From NCBI RefSeq assembly GCF_001310635.1, contig NZ_BAXR01000006.1:62001-126000 (forward strand): DNA of 64,000 nucleotides, in the 5' to 3' direction. The notes beneath the pieces are model-generated. The model worked only from the letters and a program-made list of their open reading frames with translations, did no database searches and was not told the origin of the DNA. Shown here piece after piece: positions 28,445-37,834 of the stretch. The translations under genes were made by a program, and so were the position numbers. Source of the DNA: Bacillus sp. JCM 19034 (lineage in GTDB: Bacteria; Bacillota; Bacilli; Bacillales; Bacillaceae_D). Each line of letters begins with the position of its first letter. The stretch's first letter is position 1.

Positions 28445-28498
28445 ATCCTTTTATTTTTGACAAAAATACTTGTCAAAAATAAAAGGATCCTTTACAAT
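28445..28498 (+). promoter_or_regulatory. Promoter with 19-bp perfect palindrome upstream of the XRE gene
   Basis: Arms 28445-28463 and 28470-28488 are perfectly complementary around a 6-nt spacer. The right arm contains TTGTCA (28470-28475), which with TACAAT (28493-28498) at 17-bp spacing forms a promoter. An operator for the XRE repressor encoded 20 bp downstream is the simplest reading. Confidence 0.75.
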
Positions 28499-28517
28499 GG
28501 TTGTGAGGTGATAATAG

Positions 28518-28724
28518 ATGAGAAGTCGTTTGAAGGAACTTCGTGCCCGGGATCGGTTGAACCAAACACAGCTTGCCAAGCTCGCAAAGATATCTAGGCA
28601 AACAATTAGTTTAATTGAACGTGAGGAATATATTCCTTCCTTGCTAATTGCCGTTCGTATTGCCCGCGTATTTAACGAGCCTGTGGAACAAGTATTTTTC
28701 TTTGAGGAGGATGAATTATTATGA
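28518..28724 (+). CDS. XRE-family transcriptional regulator (68 aa)
   Basis: A single Cro/C1-type helix-turn-helix: 'LRARDRLNQTQLAKLAKISR' with recognition helix 'SRQTISLIEREEYIPSLLIA', then 'FNEPVEQVFFFEEDE'. This is the short YgzD/YvaO-like group commonly paired with a membrane protein. Its stop overlaps the next gene's start by 4 bp (ATGA). Likely autoregulator acting on the palindrome upstream. Confidence 0.88.
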   Translation: MRSRLKELRARDRLNQTQLAKLAKISRQTISLIEREEYIPSLLIAVRIARVFNEPVEQVFFFEEDELL

Positions 28725-29410
28725 AAACACTTGCTAGAACGTCAGTGCAATTTATTATCGGTGGTATTTTTGGTTTTTTAGCAGTATCAATGATGTTTTG
28801 GGGGTTTTCTTTCGATTTAGCTGAATATACGAATGTTATTGTTATCTCACTTTATGTCCTTATTGGCATATGCCTTTTACTGACAATGATTCTGTTTCAA
28901 CAAATGAAAACATTGAATGCGAAAAACGTTGAAGGTGAAGAAGAGGATGAAATAGACATTATCAAATATCGTAAAGTAGCTGACCAAAGTCTATTAATTT
29001 ATCTGAGTTTTACTTTGGCCATTTTATCGTCAGCCATCGTACTTATTATGTCTTTGCCCTTAGCTTACATTATTATCTCAATTATACTCATCATCATAAG
29101 CAGTAGCTTTATGACATATATGATTGATCTAGTAAGAAAAAGCTACCCTGAACGAAATATGCCAAAGCTATCCGATCCAGACTACGGAAAAAAGCTGTTA
29201 GAGGCTGCAGATGATGGAGAAAAGCATGTGATGTTGATGGGCTTTTATAAAGCATATAATCTTCTGCCAACTTTGTTAATTATTGCAATTACATTATCAG
29301 TCATTTACTCTATTTTAACTGGCCAAAACCAATTATTCTCGATTGTAGGAATGTCAGTCGTATTACTGATCGTGCAAGGAAGCTATGTTCTTACGATTCG
29401 GAAAAAGTAG
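28721..29410 (+). CDS. DUF3169 family membrane protein
   Basis: 229 residues with six hydrophobic segments (about 10-30, 40-60, 90-112, 115-135, 180-200, 207-225). The central loop 'LSDPDYGKKLLEAADDGEKH' is characteristic of DUF3169 as I know it. Translationally coupled to the XRE gene. These pairs are common in Firmicutes; function unknown. Confidence 0.75.
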   Translation: MKTLARTSVQFIIGGIFGFLAVSMMFWGFSFDLAEYTNVIVISLYVLIGICLLLTMILFQQMKTLNAKNVEGEEEDEIDIIKYRKVADQSLLIYLSFTLAILSSAIVLIMSLPLAYIIISIILIIISSSFMTYMIDLVRKSYPERNMPKLSDPDYGKKLLEAADDGEKHVMLMGFYKAYNLLPTLLIIAITLSVIYSILTGQNQLFSIVGMSVVLLIVQGSYVLTIRKK

Positions 29411-29470
29411 TTATCATTTACAGATAGTAGATCTGATGTCGACTCTAAAAGATAGTATAGGTTATACGTA

Positions 29471-29503
29471 AAGCCTAATAGGAGTATGCTTCCTATTAGG
29501 CTT
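29471..29503. terminator. 13-bp perfect stem-loop between convergent genes
   Basis: Arms 29471-29483 and 29491-29503 around a 7-nt loop; placed between the DUF3169 gene and the GNAT gene that point at each other. T-tracts are poor. Confidence 0.65.
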
Positions 29504-29510
29504 AGCGTTA

Positions 29511-30041
29511 TTAATCTGCTGCTAACTTAGAATAAAGGGCCAAATCATGAAATACACCGTCGTATTTCTCAGCCTGTCTTAACGTCCCTTCATAAGTGAA
29601 TGCTAATCGTTGCAACAGCTTAATAGAAGAGGCATTTTCAGGAGCTACTTTTGCTTCCATTCGATTTAAATCTAGCTCTTTAAAGCCATAATTTGTGAGA
29701 CAATTGATCGCTTCTTGAGCGTAGCCATAGCCCCAATGTTCGTATGCTAGCTCATAACCAATCTCTGCCTTCTTGTTCGTAAAGTCAATTTGATTAAAGC
29801 CACAGGAGCCAATGATAACAGCACTTTGCCGTAAGTTGATTGAGTAACGGATCGCTTGCTTGTCGTCTGCTAACTTAGTTAAGTGACGAATCATTTCAGT
29901 TGCTTGATTAACCGTTTTAAACGAACTAATATTCATATGTTTTGTAACGATTGGATCAGACCAAATCGTAAATAAAGTTGCCGCATCTTCGTCTTTCATT
30001 TGTTGTAATTGTAATCTTTTTGTTTCTAAATTCTGTTTCAA
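29511..30041 (-). CDS. GNAT acetyltransferase, RimJ/RimL-like
   Basis: 176 residues. 'LETKRLQLQQMKDEDAATLF' start, 'IGSCGFNQIDFTNKKAEIGYE' core strands, acetyl-CoA site 'HWGYGYAQEAINCLTNYGF' and 'VAPENASSIKLLQRLAFTYE' are the standard Acetyltransf_3 pattern. Probably acetylates a protein N-terminus, amine or antibiotic; acceptor unknown. Confidence 0.88.
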   Translation of the reverse strand: MKQNLETKRLQLQQMKDEDAATLFTIWSDPIVTKHMNISSFKTVNQATEMIRHLTKLADDKQAIRYSINLRQSAVIIGSCGFNQIDFTNKKAEIGYELAYEHWGYGYAQEAINCLTNYGFKELDLNRMEAKVAPENASSIKLLQRLAFTYEGTLRQAEKYDGVFHDLALYSKLAAD

Positions 30042-30121
30042 TTGTTTTCCTCCTTCATTTTTTTGTATATAAAAAAATGTAGGTTACCTGGCATATTTCA
30101 CTCCCTTCACGTTAAAAAAGA

Positions 30122-31117
30122 TTATTCCGTTTGACCAATTTGTAGTTCTTTTAATTCCTTTACGATATAGCCTGTGCCGATCCCAGTTAATGCATATACA
30201 AGGTTTTTCGCCGCTAACATCGCCATTTCATGCCTCGTTTCACTTGTAGCAGAGCCGATATGGGGTAAAGTGACGACATTTTCTAAGTTTAATAGTGGAT
30301 TTGTCGGTTGTATAGGTTCTTGTTCATATACATCTAACCCTGCCGCTAAAATTTCACCTGATAATAGGGCATTTGTCATTGCTTTTTCATCAACTGTTTG
30401 TCCTCTTGAAGCATTAATAAAAATCGCTGTTTGTTTCATTAATGAAAATTCATGAGCACCGATAAAATGGTTTGTTTCCTTCGTTAATGGAACCATCAGA
30501 ACAATGAAGTCAGATTCACATAATAAGCTCTCTAGAGGTTTATATGTAACTCCAAGTTGATGTTCAGTTTGTTCTTTTCGGGTGCGATTATAATAGGAAA
30601 CGTCCATATCAAAACCGTACTTCGCCCGCTTCGCAACCTTTTCTCCAATTCTCCCCATTCCGATAATTCCTAGTTTTTTATGGTGAACATCTACGCCAAA
30701 AAGTTGCCTCGAATCCCCTTTTTTCCAGTTGCCGCTTTTTGTTAGAATGTCTAACTCAGGTATACGCCTCGCTGCTGCTAGAATCAGACCAAAAATAAGA
30801 TCAGCTACGGTGTCATCGAGAACATAAGGTGTATGTGTACCAATGACTTGATGATTCTTCATGGCGTTAAGATCAAAGTGATCATATCCAACAGAAATTG
30901 TACTAACTGCCCGAAGTTCAGGAGCTGATTGTAGTAGCTCTTCATTAATGGAAGCCCCACTCGTGATGAAACCGTTAACACCTTGAAGTTTGTCATATAG
31001 CAATTCACGTTTAAGCTTATATCGTTCTTCCCACATTGTTAAAGTAACATGTTTTGCTAGGTAATCTTGAATGTCTTTTGCAAGTGGCTTATCAGAAAAG
31101 ACAATTGGTAGACTCAT
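30122..31117 (-). CDS. D-2-hydroxyacid dehydrogenase (gluconate/2-ketogluconate reductase-like)
   Basis: 331 residues from ATG 31117. The upstream in-frame ATG 31132 lies in the ribosome binding site GGAGGGTCG and is rejected. NAD(P) site 'LGIIGMGRIGEKVAKRA' (about residue 145), catalytic Arg in 'INASRGQTVDEKAM', Glu in 'DVYEQEPIQP' and His in 'LPHIGSATSETRHEMA'. Family: GhrB/glyoxylate-hydroxypyruvate or 2-ketogluconate reductase. With gnt genes 6 kb away a sugar-acid role is plausible but not shown. Confidence 0.85.
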   Translation of the reverse strand: MSLPIVFSDKPLAKDIQDYLAKHVTLTMWEERYKLKRELLYDKLQGVNGFITSGASINEELLQSAPELRAVSTISVGYDHFDLNAMKNHQVIGTHTPYVLDDTVADLIFGLILAAARRIPELDILTKSGNWKKGDSRQLFGVDVHHKKLGIIGMGRIGEKVAKRAKYGFDMDVSYYNRTRKEQTEHQLGVTYKPLESLLCESDFIVLMVPLTKETNHFIGAHEFSLMKQTAIFINASRGQTVDEKAMTNALLSGEILAAGLDVYEQEPIQPTNPLLNLENVVTLPHIGSATSETRHEMAMLAAKNLVYALTGIGTGYIVKELKELQIGQTE

Positions 31118-31343
31118 AATTCGACCCTCCATTATGAAATCGTTATCGACTTAGTTTCTATTTTAAAGGCAAGTTTAGTAAAATGCGATGTTTTTCTTAT
31201 AAGTGTCAGAAATAGAGGGGATTGTATAAATCTAAAAATAACAAACATGTTTCTTATATTAAAATATTGTAAATCGCCTTCTTTTTTTAAAACTGGTATG
31301 CTAGGATTTTTTTAATGTGTACTTTTTTGGAGGTGTGAGGGAA

Positions 31344-32133
31344 TTGCTTGTTCAAAAGCGTCATGAACGGATTATGGAGTGGCTTGAGGAAACACACTCG
31401 GTAAAAGCACAAGTACTTGCTAAGGAATTTAATGTGTCACTTGAGACGATTCGGCGCGATTTGGAATATTTAGAATCGATGCAAATGTTAAAACGTGTAC
31501 ATGGTGGGGCTATTTTGGAAAAAGATAATTCAAAAGAGCAATCATTTGTAACGAGAGAGACATTACATATTGAAGAGAAACGGGAGATTGCTGAAATCGC
31601 AGCAAGTCTTGTTGAAGAAGAGCAAGTAATTGCAATGGATGTAAGCACAACGAACACTGAGATAGCAAAGGCATTAAAAAAGAGAGTTAGAAAATTAACG
31701 GTTATTACAAACTCATTACCAATAGCAATTGAACTATCTACCATGCCGCAATATACGATTATTATTACAGGTGGTACGTTACGTAATGCAGAGCTTTGTG
31801 TAGTTGGTGAATTAGCGGAAGATTTTTATCACAGTTTCATATTAACTTGTTTTTATGAGCATGAGTGGCATTTCATTACATGCCGGACTAACAGACTATG
31901 GGATTGGGGAATGGAATATTAAGAAAAAAATGTTAGTGCAAGCGAAGAAAGTATTTGTTGTTGCTGATTCAAGTAAATTTGATGCTGTTTCAATGTTGAA
32001 AGTGTGTGGTTTTGATAAAATAAATGGTATTATAACAGATCACCTTTTACCAGAAAAAGTGAAGGAACACTATGAGGAACACGGAGTTACAATAATAAGA
32101 GAAACAATTAATGAGATTGAAAACATCTTCTAA
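31344..32133 (+). CDS. DeoR family transcriptional regulator (frameshifted)
   Basis: About 263 residues. TTG 31344 is chosen from GGAGGTG at 31329-31335. N-terminal DeoR helix-turn-helix 'AQVLAKEFNVSLETIRRDLE', 'LKRVHGGAILE' and a DeoRC sensor domain with 'MDVSTTNTEIAKALKK' and 'VITNSLPIAIELS'. The frame breaks near 31853 at a T-run (one extra T or two lost). It then resumes 'SGISLHAGLTDYGIGEWNIK' to the stop at 32133. Such regulators sense sugar phosphates; the target is likely the ABC operon starting 160 bp downstream. Confidence 0.88.
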
Positions 32134-32294
32134 TTTAGGAGATGTTTTTATTTTATTCTCTTATCAATAAAAGGTATGAATAGATTTGTGTGTTTTTATG
32201 GGTTTGATTGGATTTTAATGTTTTATTAAAGATCGCTTAACAGTTTCTCCATAATTGTTCGCTACACTAAAGTTGTCAGTGAAAGGAGTGGGAA

Positions 32295-33230
32295 ATGCAA
32301 AACGACATCACTTTAGAAAAAAAGAAAAAAAAGGTTGAAATCAGAAAGAATTCTTCCGTAAAGCTCACTGAGAAATTGGTCCCGTGGTTGTTTATGATTC
32401 CGGCACTTGTTCCGTTAATTGTCTTTTATTTGTATCCAATTGGTCGCTCTCTTTGGATTAGCTTTACTGATTGGGATTACATTAGTCCAGAATTTAATTA
32501 CGTTTGGCTAGATAATTATGTATCACTACTGACAAATCCGCAATTTTATACAGTGCTATGGAATACGCTATATTTTACGCTAGGGACGGTTATTCCAACC
32601 GTTATTGGTGGCTTGTTTTTAGCGATGCTCTTAACTAATCAAGGAAAAGGGATGTCCATCTATCGAACAATCATTTTCTCACCTTGGGTAACACCTACTG
32701 TAGCGATTTCAATCGTTTGGTCATGGATTTATGAGCCGAAAGTTGGTTTAGCAAATTGGTTGTTATCACTTGTTAATATTCCGGCATTAGGATGGACGAG
32801 CAGTACTGATTGGGCGATGCCAGCAATTATCATTGTCACTGTTTGGAAGGGACTTGGCTGGGCGATGATTTTTTATATGTATGCCCTAAAAAAAGTGCCA
32901 GAGTCATTGTATGAAGCGGCTGATTTAGATGGAGCAAGTAGGGTTCGGAAGTTTATTCATATAACCGTACCTCTTATATCACCTACAACGTTTTTTCTAG
33001 TTGTCATTACAATGATTGATTCTTTGCAAGCCTACGATCAAATTCAAGTTTTGACCCAAGGGGGACCAGCAGGGAGTACGCGAACGATTTTGTATATGTA
33101 CTATCAGTCTGCTTTTGAGCAATTTAACATGGGGAGTGCGACCGCTGTTGCGACGATACTAGTAGTTCTTACTGCTATACTTGCATTTCTTCAATTCTAT
33201 TTGTCGCGCAAATGGGTGCATTACCAATAA
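32295..33230 (+). CDS. Carbohydrate ABC transporter permease (MalF/UgpA type)
   Basis: 311 residues with six membrane segments. The EAA loop reads 'LYEAADLDGASRVRKFIHIT' (about residues 208-227), the site for ATPase contact. N-terminal cytoplasmic lysine-rich tail. AAAGGAGTG ribosome binding site. First gene of the importer operon. No ATPase is encoded nearby, so a shared ATPase such as MsmX is presumably used. Confidence 0.92.
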   Translation: MQNDITLEKKKKKVEIRKNSSVKLTEKLVPWLFMIPALVPLIVFYLYPIGRSLWISFTDWDYISPEFNYVWLDNYVSLLTNPQFYTVLWNTLYFTLGTVIPTVIGGLFLAMLLTNQGKGMSIYRTIIFSPWVTPTVAISIVWSWIYEPKVGLANWLLSLVNIPALGWTSSTDWAMPAIIIVTVWKGLGWAMIFYMYALKKVPESLYEAADLDGASRVRKFIHITVPLISPTTFFLVVITMIDSLQAYDQIQVLTQGGPAGSTRTILYMYYQSAFEQFNMGSATAVATILVVLTAILAFLQFYLSRKWVHYQ

Positions 33231-33240
33231 GAGGGTGAGT

Positions 33241-34083
33241 ATGTTGAACCAAATGCAAGTAAGGTTATCTGCAACATTGAAGCATGCATTTTTAATCATA
33301 ATGAGTTTCGTGATGTTTTTCCCGTTTTTGTGGATGGTCACGAATTCGATTAAGACACGTGATGAGATTTGGGCTTTTCCTCCTGTTTGGTGGCCAGAAA
33401 GTCCTCAATGGCATCATTTTATTGAAGCGTGGAACGCCGCACCGTTTGGACTTTATATTTTTAATAGTGCCTTTACCGCAACGGTGATTGTCCTCATTCA
33501 GTTAGTGAATTCTGCAATGATGGCTTACGCCTTTACGCAATTTCGTTTTAAAGGGAAAAATGTCCTCTTTGCGATCATTTTAGGCTCTTATATGGTTCCG
33601 GTAGCAGCTACATATGTACCAAGCTATGTCATTATTTCGCAATTAGGATTAATGGACACACACACGGCGGTCATTATATCGAATTCGATATCCGTCTTTG
33701 GAATCTTTTTATTTCGTCAAGCCTTTTTGCAAGTGCCATATGGGTTAGTAGAGGCGGCAAGAGTTGATGGGGCGAGTCATTGGCGAATATTATGGCAAAT
33801 CATTTTTCCGTTAACGAAACCGACGTTTATTACATTAGCTCTCATTAGCTTTATTGCGATGTATAACAATTACCTTTGGCCATCGCTCATATTAAATAGT
33901 GAAGATAAACTTCTTATTACGAAAGGGTTAAGACAATTCTTCATTCAAGAGGGTGCTTATGGCATACAGTGGCCGCTTATTATGGCCGCAAGTACATTTG
34001 CAGTTGCACCATTGTTATTTATCTTTGCTATCGCTCAAAAGTGGTTTGTTGCTGCTATTGGTGATCGCGGGTTAAAAGAATAA
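33241..34083 (+). CDS. Carbohydrate ABC transporter permease (MalG/UgpE type)
   Basis: 280 residues from ATG 33241 (GAGGGTGA upstream, 10 bp after the previous stop). Six membrane segments. EAA motif 'LVEAARVDGASHWRILWQII'. Partner of the upstream permease in the cytoplasmic membrane. Confidence 0.92.
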   Translation: MLNQMQVRLSATLKHAFLIIMSFVMFFPFLWMVTNSIKTRDEIWAFPPVWWPESPQWHHFIEAWNAAPFGLYIFNSAFTATVIVLIQLVNSAMMAYAFTQFRFKGKNVLFAIILGSYMVPVAATYVPSYVIISQLGLMDTHTAVIISNSISVFGIFLFRQAFLQVPYGLVEAARVDGASHWRILWQIIFPLTKPTFITLALISFIAMYNNYLWPSLILNSEDKLLITKGLRQFFIQEGAYGIQWPLIMAASTFAVAPLLFIFAIAQKWFVAAIGDRGLKE

Positions 34084-34110
34084 AAGATAAAAATAGTAGG
34101 AGGAAAAATT

Positions 34111-35437
34111 ATGTTTAAAAAACCACGTTTAGTAATGTTGACAATTGCACTTAGTTTTATGACGTTAGTCGGGTGTGCCACTGAATCGGGAAGTGAACAA
34201 GTTGAGACACAAACAGAAGGTGGATCGACGGACAATGGATCGGACGAGCCTGTTGAAATTGAATTTTGGTACGGATTAGGTGGTCAGCTTGGGGAAAATG
34301 TAGAAAGAATTATTAGTGAATTTAACGAAAGTCAAGATGATGTGATCGTAACAGGTGTTGCACAAGGAAATTATGATGAAACTGAACAAAAACTTCAAGC
34401 AGCTATCGCTGCACAAAATGTTCCTGCTGCTGTGTTATTAGGAAATGGAACAGTTAATGCATTTGGCAGTCGTGGCATTTTAGCATCAATAGATGAGTTT
34501 ATCGCTGCTGATAGTGATTTGAATGTCGATGATTTCGTAGATTCCTTCTATGAGCAAGGAACGGTAGATGGTGTGCAATATGCACTACCGCTATATGGTA
34601 CGACACAAGTAATGTATTATCGTCATGATATTTTTGAAGAATTAGGCTTAACGACGGAATCTCTGGAGACATTCGAAGCTTTGGCAGAAGCAGCTGATCG
34701 CATTAAAGAAGAAAAAGGGATTTACGGTTGGATGCCGATGTGGGGTGCTGATAATTTAATAGACTTCTCGATGAGCAACGGTGCTCAATTTCTAAGTGAT
34801 GATGGGACTGAAGTGTTAATTGATTCTCCTGAATGGATTGAAGCTTGGGAATACATTAGAAAAGCGATACATGAGGATGAAACGATGGCGATCAATCATG
34901 GTGGAGAAGGCTGGGCATATTGGTACCAAACGATTGACGATGTACTTCAAGATCGTGCTGCAGGCTACACAGGATCATCAGGTGACCAAGGAGATCTCGA
35001 TTTTTCGTTAGTATCCGCTCATCCGCAGCCCGGATGGGAAAATCACCATGCTGCACCACATGCATATGCACTATTAGCTGCTATTCCTGAGCTTGCATCA
35101 GATGAAGAGAAAGAAGCAGCTTATCAATTTATTACATTTTTTAATAGTCCTGAAAAAACAGCGGACTGGTCAATGAGTACAGGCTATATTGCTGTACGAG
35201 CGTCAGCGAGAGAAGTAGATGAATTCCAAGCCTTTGCAGAGGAAAATCCACAAATTCTAGTTCCGCTTGAACAAGCAGAAACAGCAACACTTCCGTTTAT
35301 TGATCCGACAGGAGGACTCATTTAGATGCCCTTTCGATTGCAGCAGATAAAGTCGAAATTGAGGGATCTCAGCAGAGGAAGCATTGAGAGAAGCAAAAGA
35401 AGAAGCTCAACGAGAGCTTGATAAGGTGATTCAATGA
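34111..35437 (+). CDS. ABC transporter substrate-binding lipoprotein (two frameshifts at C-terminus)
   Basis: About 442 residues after repair. Signal peptide with lipobox 'TLVGC' (about residue 22). Extracellular solute-binding family 1: 'IEFWYGLGGQLGENVERIIS', 'YALPLYGTTQVMYYRHDIF', 'WEYIRKAIHE', 'FFNSPEKTADWSMSTGY'. Frames break near 35322 (one T lost) and 35372 (one A lost), extending it to 'ALREAKEEAQRELDKVIQ' and a stop at 35437. It overlaps the PHP-hydrolase start by 4 bp. The UgpB-like character is compatible with glycerophosphoryl or sugar ligands. Confidence 0.9.
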
Positions 35438-36894
35438 GTCAGGTGAATACAATGATCGTTAAGGGAGCAATGACTGCTCCCTTGGCGGTTGAAACGTTAG
35501 AAATCTCTCAAATGTACATGCATATGAAGTTAAAGGTTACAATCGATCAATCAGCCTGGCTGATGGTCATTGTTACTAGTCCTGATCATGTCATACGTGC
35601 ACAAGCATTAGTGATGAATGGGGAGAAGGAGCTCATTTTAAGTGATGATCCACAAACGTCTTCATTTTCAACGATCCCAGGCTGTATTCCATCAGGAGAA
35701 TGGTCGATTCAGCTTATGAATGGTTCTGCTGAAAAAGAACTTTCCTATACGATCGAAGCTGAATGTGGTAATGAAATATTACCTGGATTATATACGAATC
35801 CAATCCAATCTTTTGCGACTTCTAAGCAAAAAGCTGATTTCACCCTTGATGAGTGGGACCCATCAAATGTTTTAAATAACGAAGAACGTTGGTATCGCGG
35901 CGATTTTCATACTCATACGTATCTGTCTGACGGGAAACTTTCTCCAGAAGAAGGGCTAGCATCTGCAAAAAAGATGGGTCTGGATTTTTTTGTTGCGACC
36001 GATCATAACATTATCCCGACGAAATGGATTAATGACGGAATACTCATTATTCCTGGTATTGAAGTGACATCATCTAAAGGACATTTTAATGCTCTAGGCT
36101 CAAGAGCTGGGTAGAGTGGCGTCCAACTGCAGAAGATGGTGGGATGGAATCAGAAGAAGGATGAATCGAATATTAGCTGAATGTAAGAAAAAGGGTGCTC
36201 TTCGATCCATTAACCATCCGATGTTAAAACCATGGGATTGGACGTTTGAAAATACAGATTTATTAGAGATTGATGTCATCGAGATATGGAATGATCCGAC
36301 GTTTCCCGATAATGTGAAAGCAACAGAAGAGGCATTATTGTTATGGGATACGCTTTTAAATGATGGTTATCGCGTGACGGGGATCGGCGGGTCTGATGCT
36401 CATAATCGTCCTGATGAAAGTTACGTTGAGGGAGGTCCTCCTTCATTGATTGGCGATCCTGCAACGTTTGTTTGGGCTAAAGAACTGTCAGCGAACGAAA
36501 TTTTACAATCTGTTTACGAAGGAAACGTATATGTAACGCGAGGTCCTATTCTTAACATAACAATTAATAGCGGAGAGAGTGTCATTTCACTAGGTAGAGA
36601 GGTAAAGATACAGTCGTTGTTGAAATACTTTATACGAAGTGTCAACTAGGAAGTAGTCTTGTGGAAGTAAGAAATGGGAAAAGAACTACGGTTGCTACAT
36701 TAATAGAGGAAGGAGGGTATACCGGAACGATAAAGTGGAACGGGAATTTTGAGTGGGTACGTTATGAATTACGTGGTCCAAAAGGAGAGTTACTTGCCTT
36801 TTTAAATCCAATTTTCTTCGGAAAGAAAGAAACGAGTTTACAAACGTGGCATGACTTACGAAAGAAAGTGAGACTAGAGGATGGACAACATTAA
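35434..36894 (+). CDS. CehA/McbA family PHP-type metallohydrolase (three frameshifts)
   Basis: About 487 residues after repair. An N-terminal beta domain (1-150) precedes a PHP domain: 'WYRGDFHTHTYLSDG' (HxH metal ligands), 'FFVATDHNII', 'IPGIEVTSSKGHFNALG', 'SINHPMLKPWDW' and 'IGGSDAHNRPDES'. A beta-rich C-terminal domain follows. Frames break near 36112, 36161 and 36605 (single G, G and A lost). PHP proteins hydrolyse phosphoesters using up to three metals. Position directly behind an importer suggests it acts on the imported phosphorylated compound. No signal peptide, so cytosolic. Confidence 0.85.
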
Positions 36895-37620
36895 AGGAAT
36901 CCTTTTTGATAAGGATGGGACATTAATAGAGTTTTTTAGTTTGTGGGAGAAGATTGCTTTAGGACTAGTTGCTGATCTGGCAAATGGCGAAGATCCATTA
37001 TTCCAGCAGGAGCTTTTAGCATCAATTGGATTAGTTAATGGACAAATTACCGCTAATAGCATATTGGCCGGAGGAACAACTAAAGATATTGCAGACGCTT
37101 TCTATCCGTTATTACTCAAGGAAAGTTGCCAAATTCCAGAACCGTTTCACCAATGGGTGGAAAAGCGTATCCTACAATTGACGAAAGATCATCTCCAAGT
37201 TATTCAACCAATAACAGATTTAAAAAAATTATTAAAGCAATTGAAGGATGATGGATTAAAATTAGGCGTTGCAACAGCTGATGATCAGGAAACAACGACA
37301 TTAACGTTTCAGATGCTCGGTATTGATCATTATTTTGATTTCATAGGTACGTCTGATCACTATGAAAAAAACCGAACCCAAATATGATGGACGCCTTTTG
37401 TCAGCAAGTTGCTTTAACACCTAAAGAAGTTGTGATGGTCGGGGATACAGCCGTCGATATTGCCTTTGCCAAAAATGCAGAATGTGCGTTATCCATTGGT
37501 GTGAGCTCAGGTGCGAGTGAAATGATTGAATTAGCTGATGCGGATATTGTTATCCCATCTGTGAAATTTTTGTTAGACCAACAGGATCGGTATGTGTGGG
37601 AAGGTATGAAGAATAAATAA
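36881..37620 (+). CDS. HAD family phosphatase (frameshifted)
   Basis: About 246 residues after repair. 'GILFDKDGTLIEFFSLW' holds the nucleophile Asp (DxDGT), 'LKLGVATADDQETT' is motif II, and 'YEKKPNPNMMDAF' (restored; one A lost from an A8 run near 37370) is motif III. 'VVMVGDTAVDIAFAKNA' is motif IV. Phosphoglycolate-phosphatase-like. It overlaps the PHP gene by 14 bp, so it is coupled to it. A likely job is removing phosphate from the product, which is inference. Confidence 0.85.
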
Positions 37621-37645
37621 AAATATAGGTGATTCAATTCGAAAG

Positions 37646-37680
37646 AGCTAAAAAAGTTTTACTTTTTAGCTTTTTTCTTT
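37646..37680 (+). terminator. Rho-independent terminator of the first ABC operon
   Basis: AGCTAAAAAAG pairs with CTTTTTAGCT around a short loop, followed by TTTTTTCTTT. Confidence 0.85.
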
Positions 37681-37760
37681 TTGGCATAAGGTTTACGCCT
37701 GTATTAAAAAATATTTCTAATTCAGGCAAAATAGTGTTATTACCTGCCAAAATAATTTGA

Positions 37761-37781
37761 TGTAAGCGTTTTAAATATAAT
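37761..37781 (+). promoter_or_regulatory. Candidate CcpA cre site and -10 box of the second ABC operon
   Basis: TGTAAGCGTTTTAA (37761-37774) matches the cre consensus except one position near the 3' end; TATAAT follows at 37776-37781. A site overlapping the promoter would repress by carbon catabolite control. No good -35 box is seen. Confidence 0.5.
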
Positions 37782-37834
37782 TTAAGCTAAAGATAAGCGA
37801 TTGAAAGAGTTTGATACGTTAGGAGTGAAAGAAG

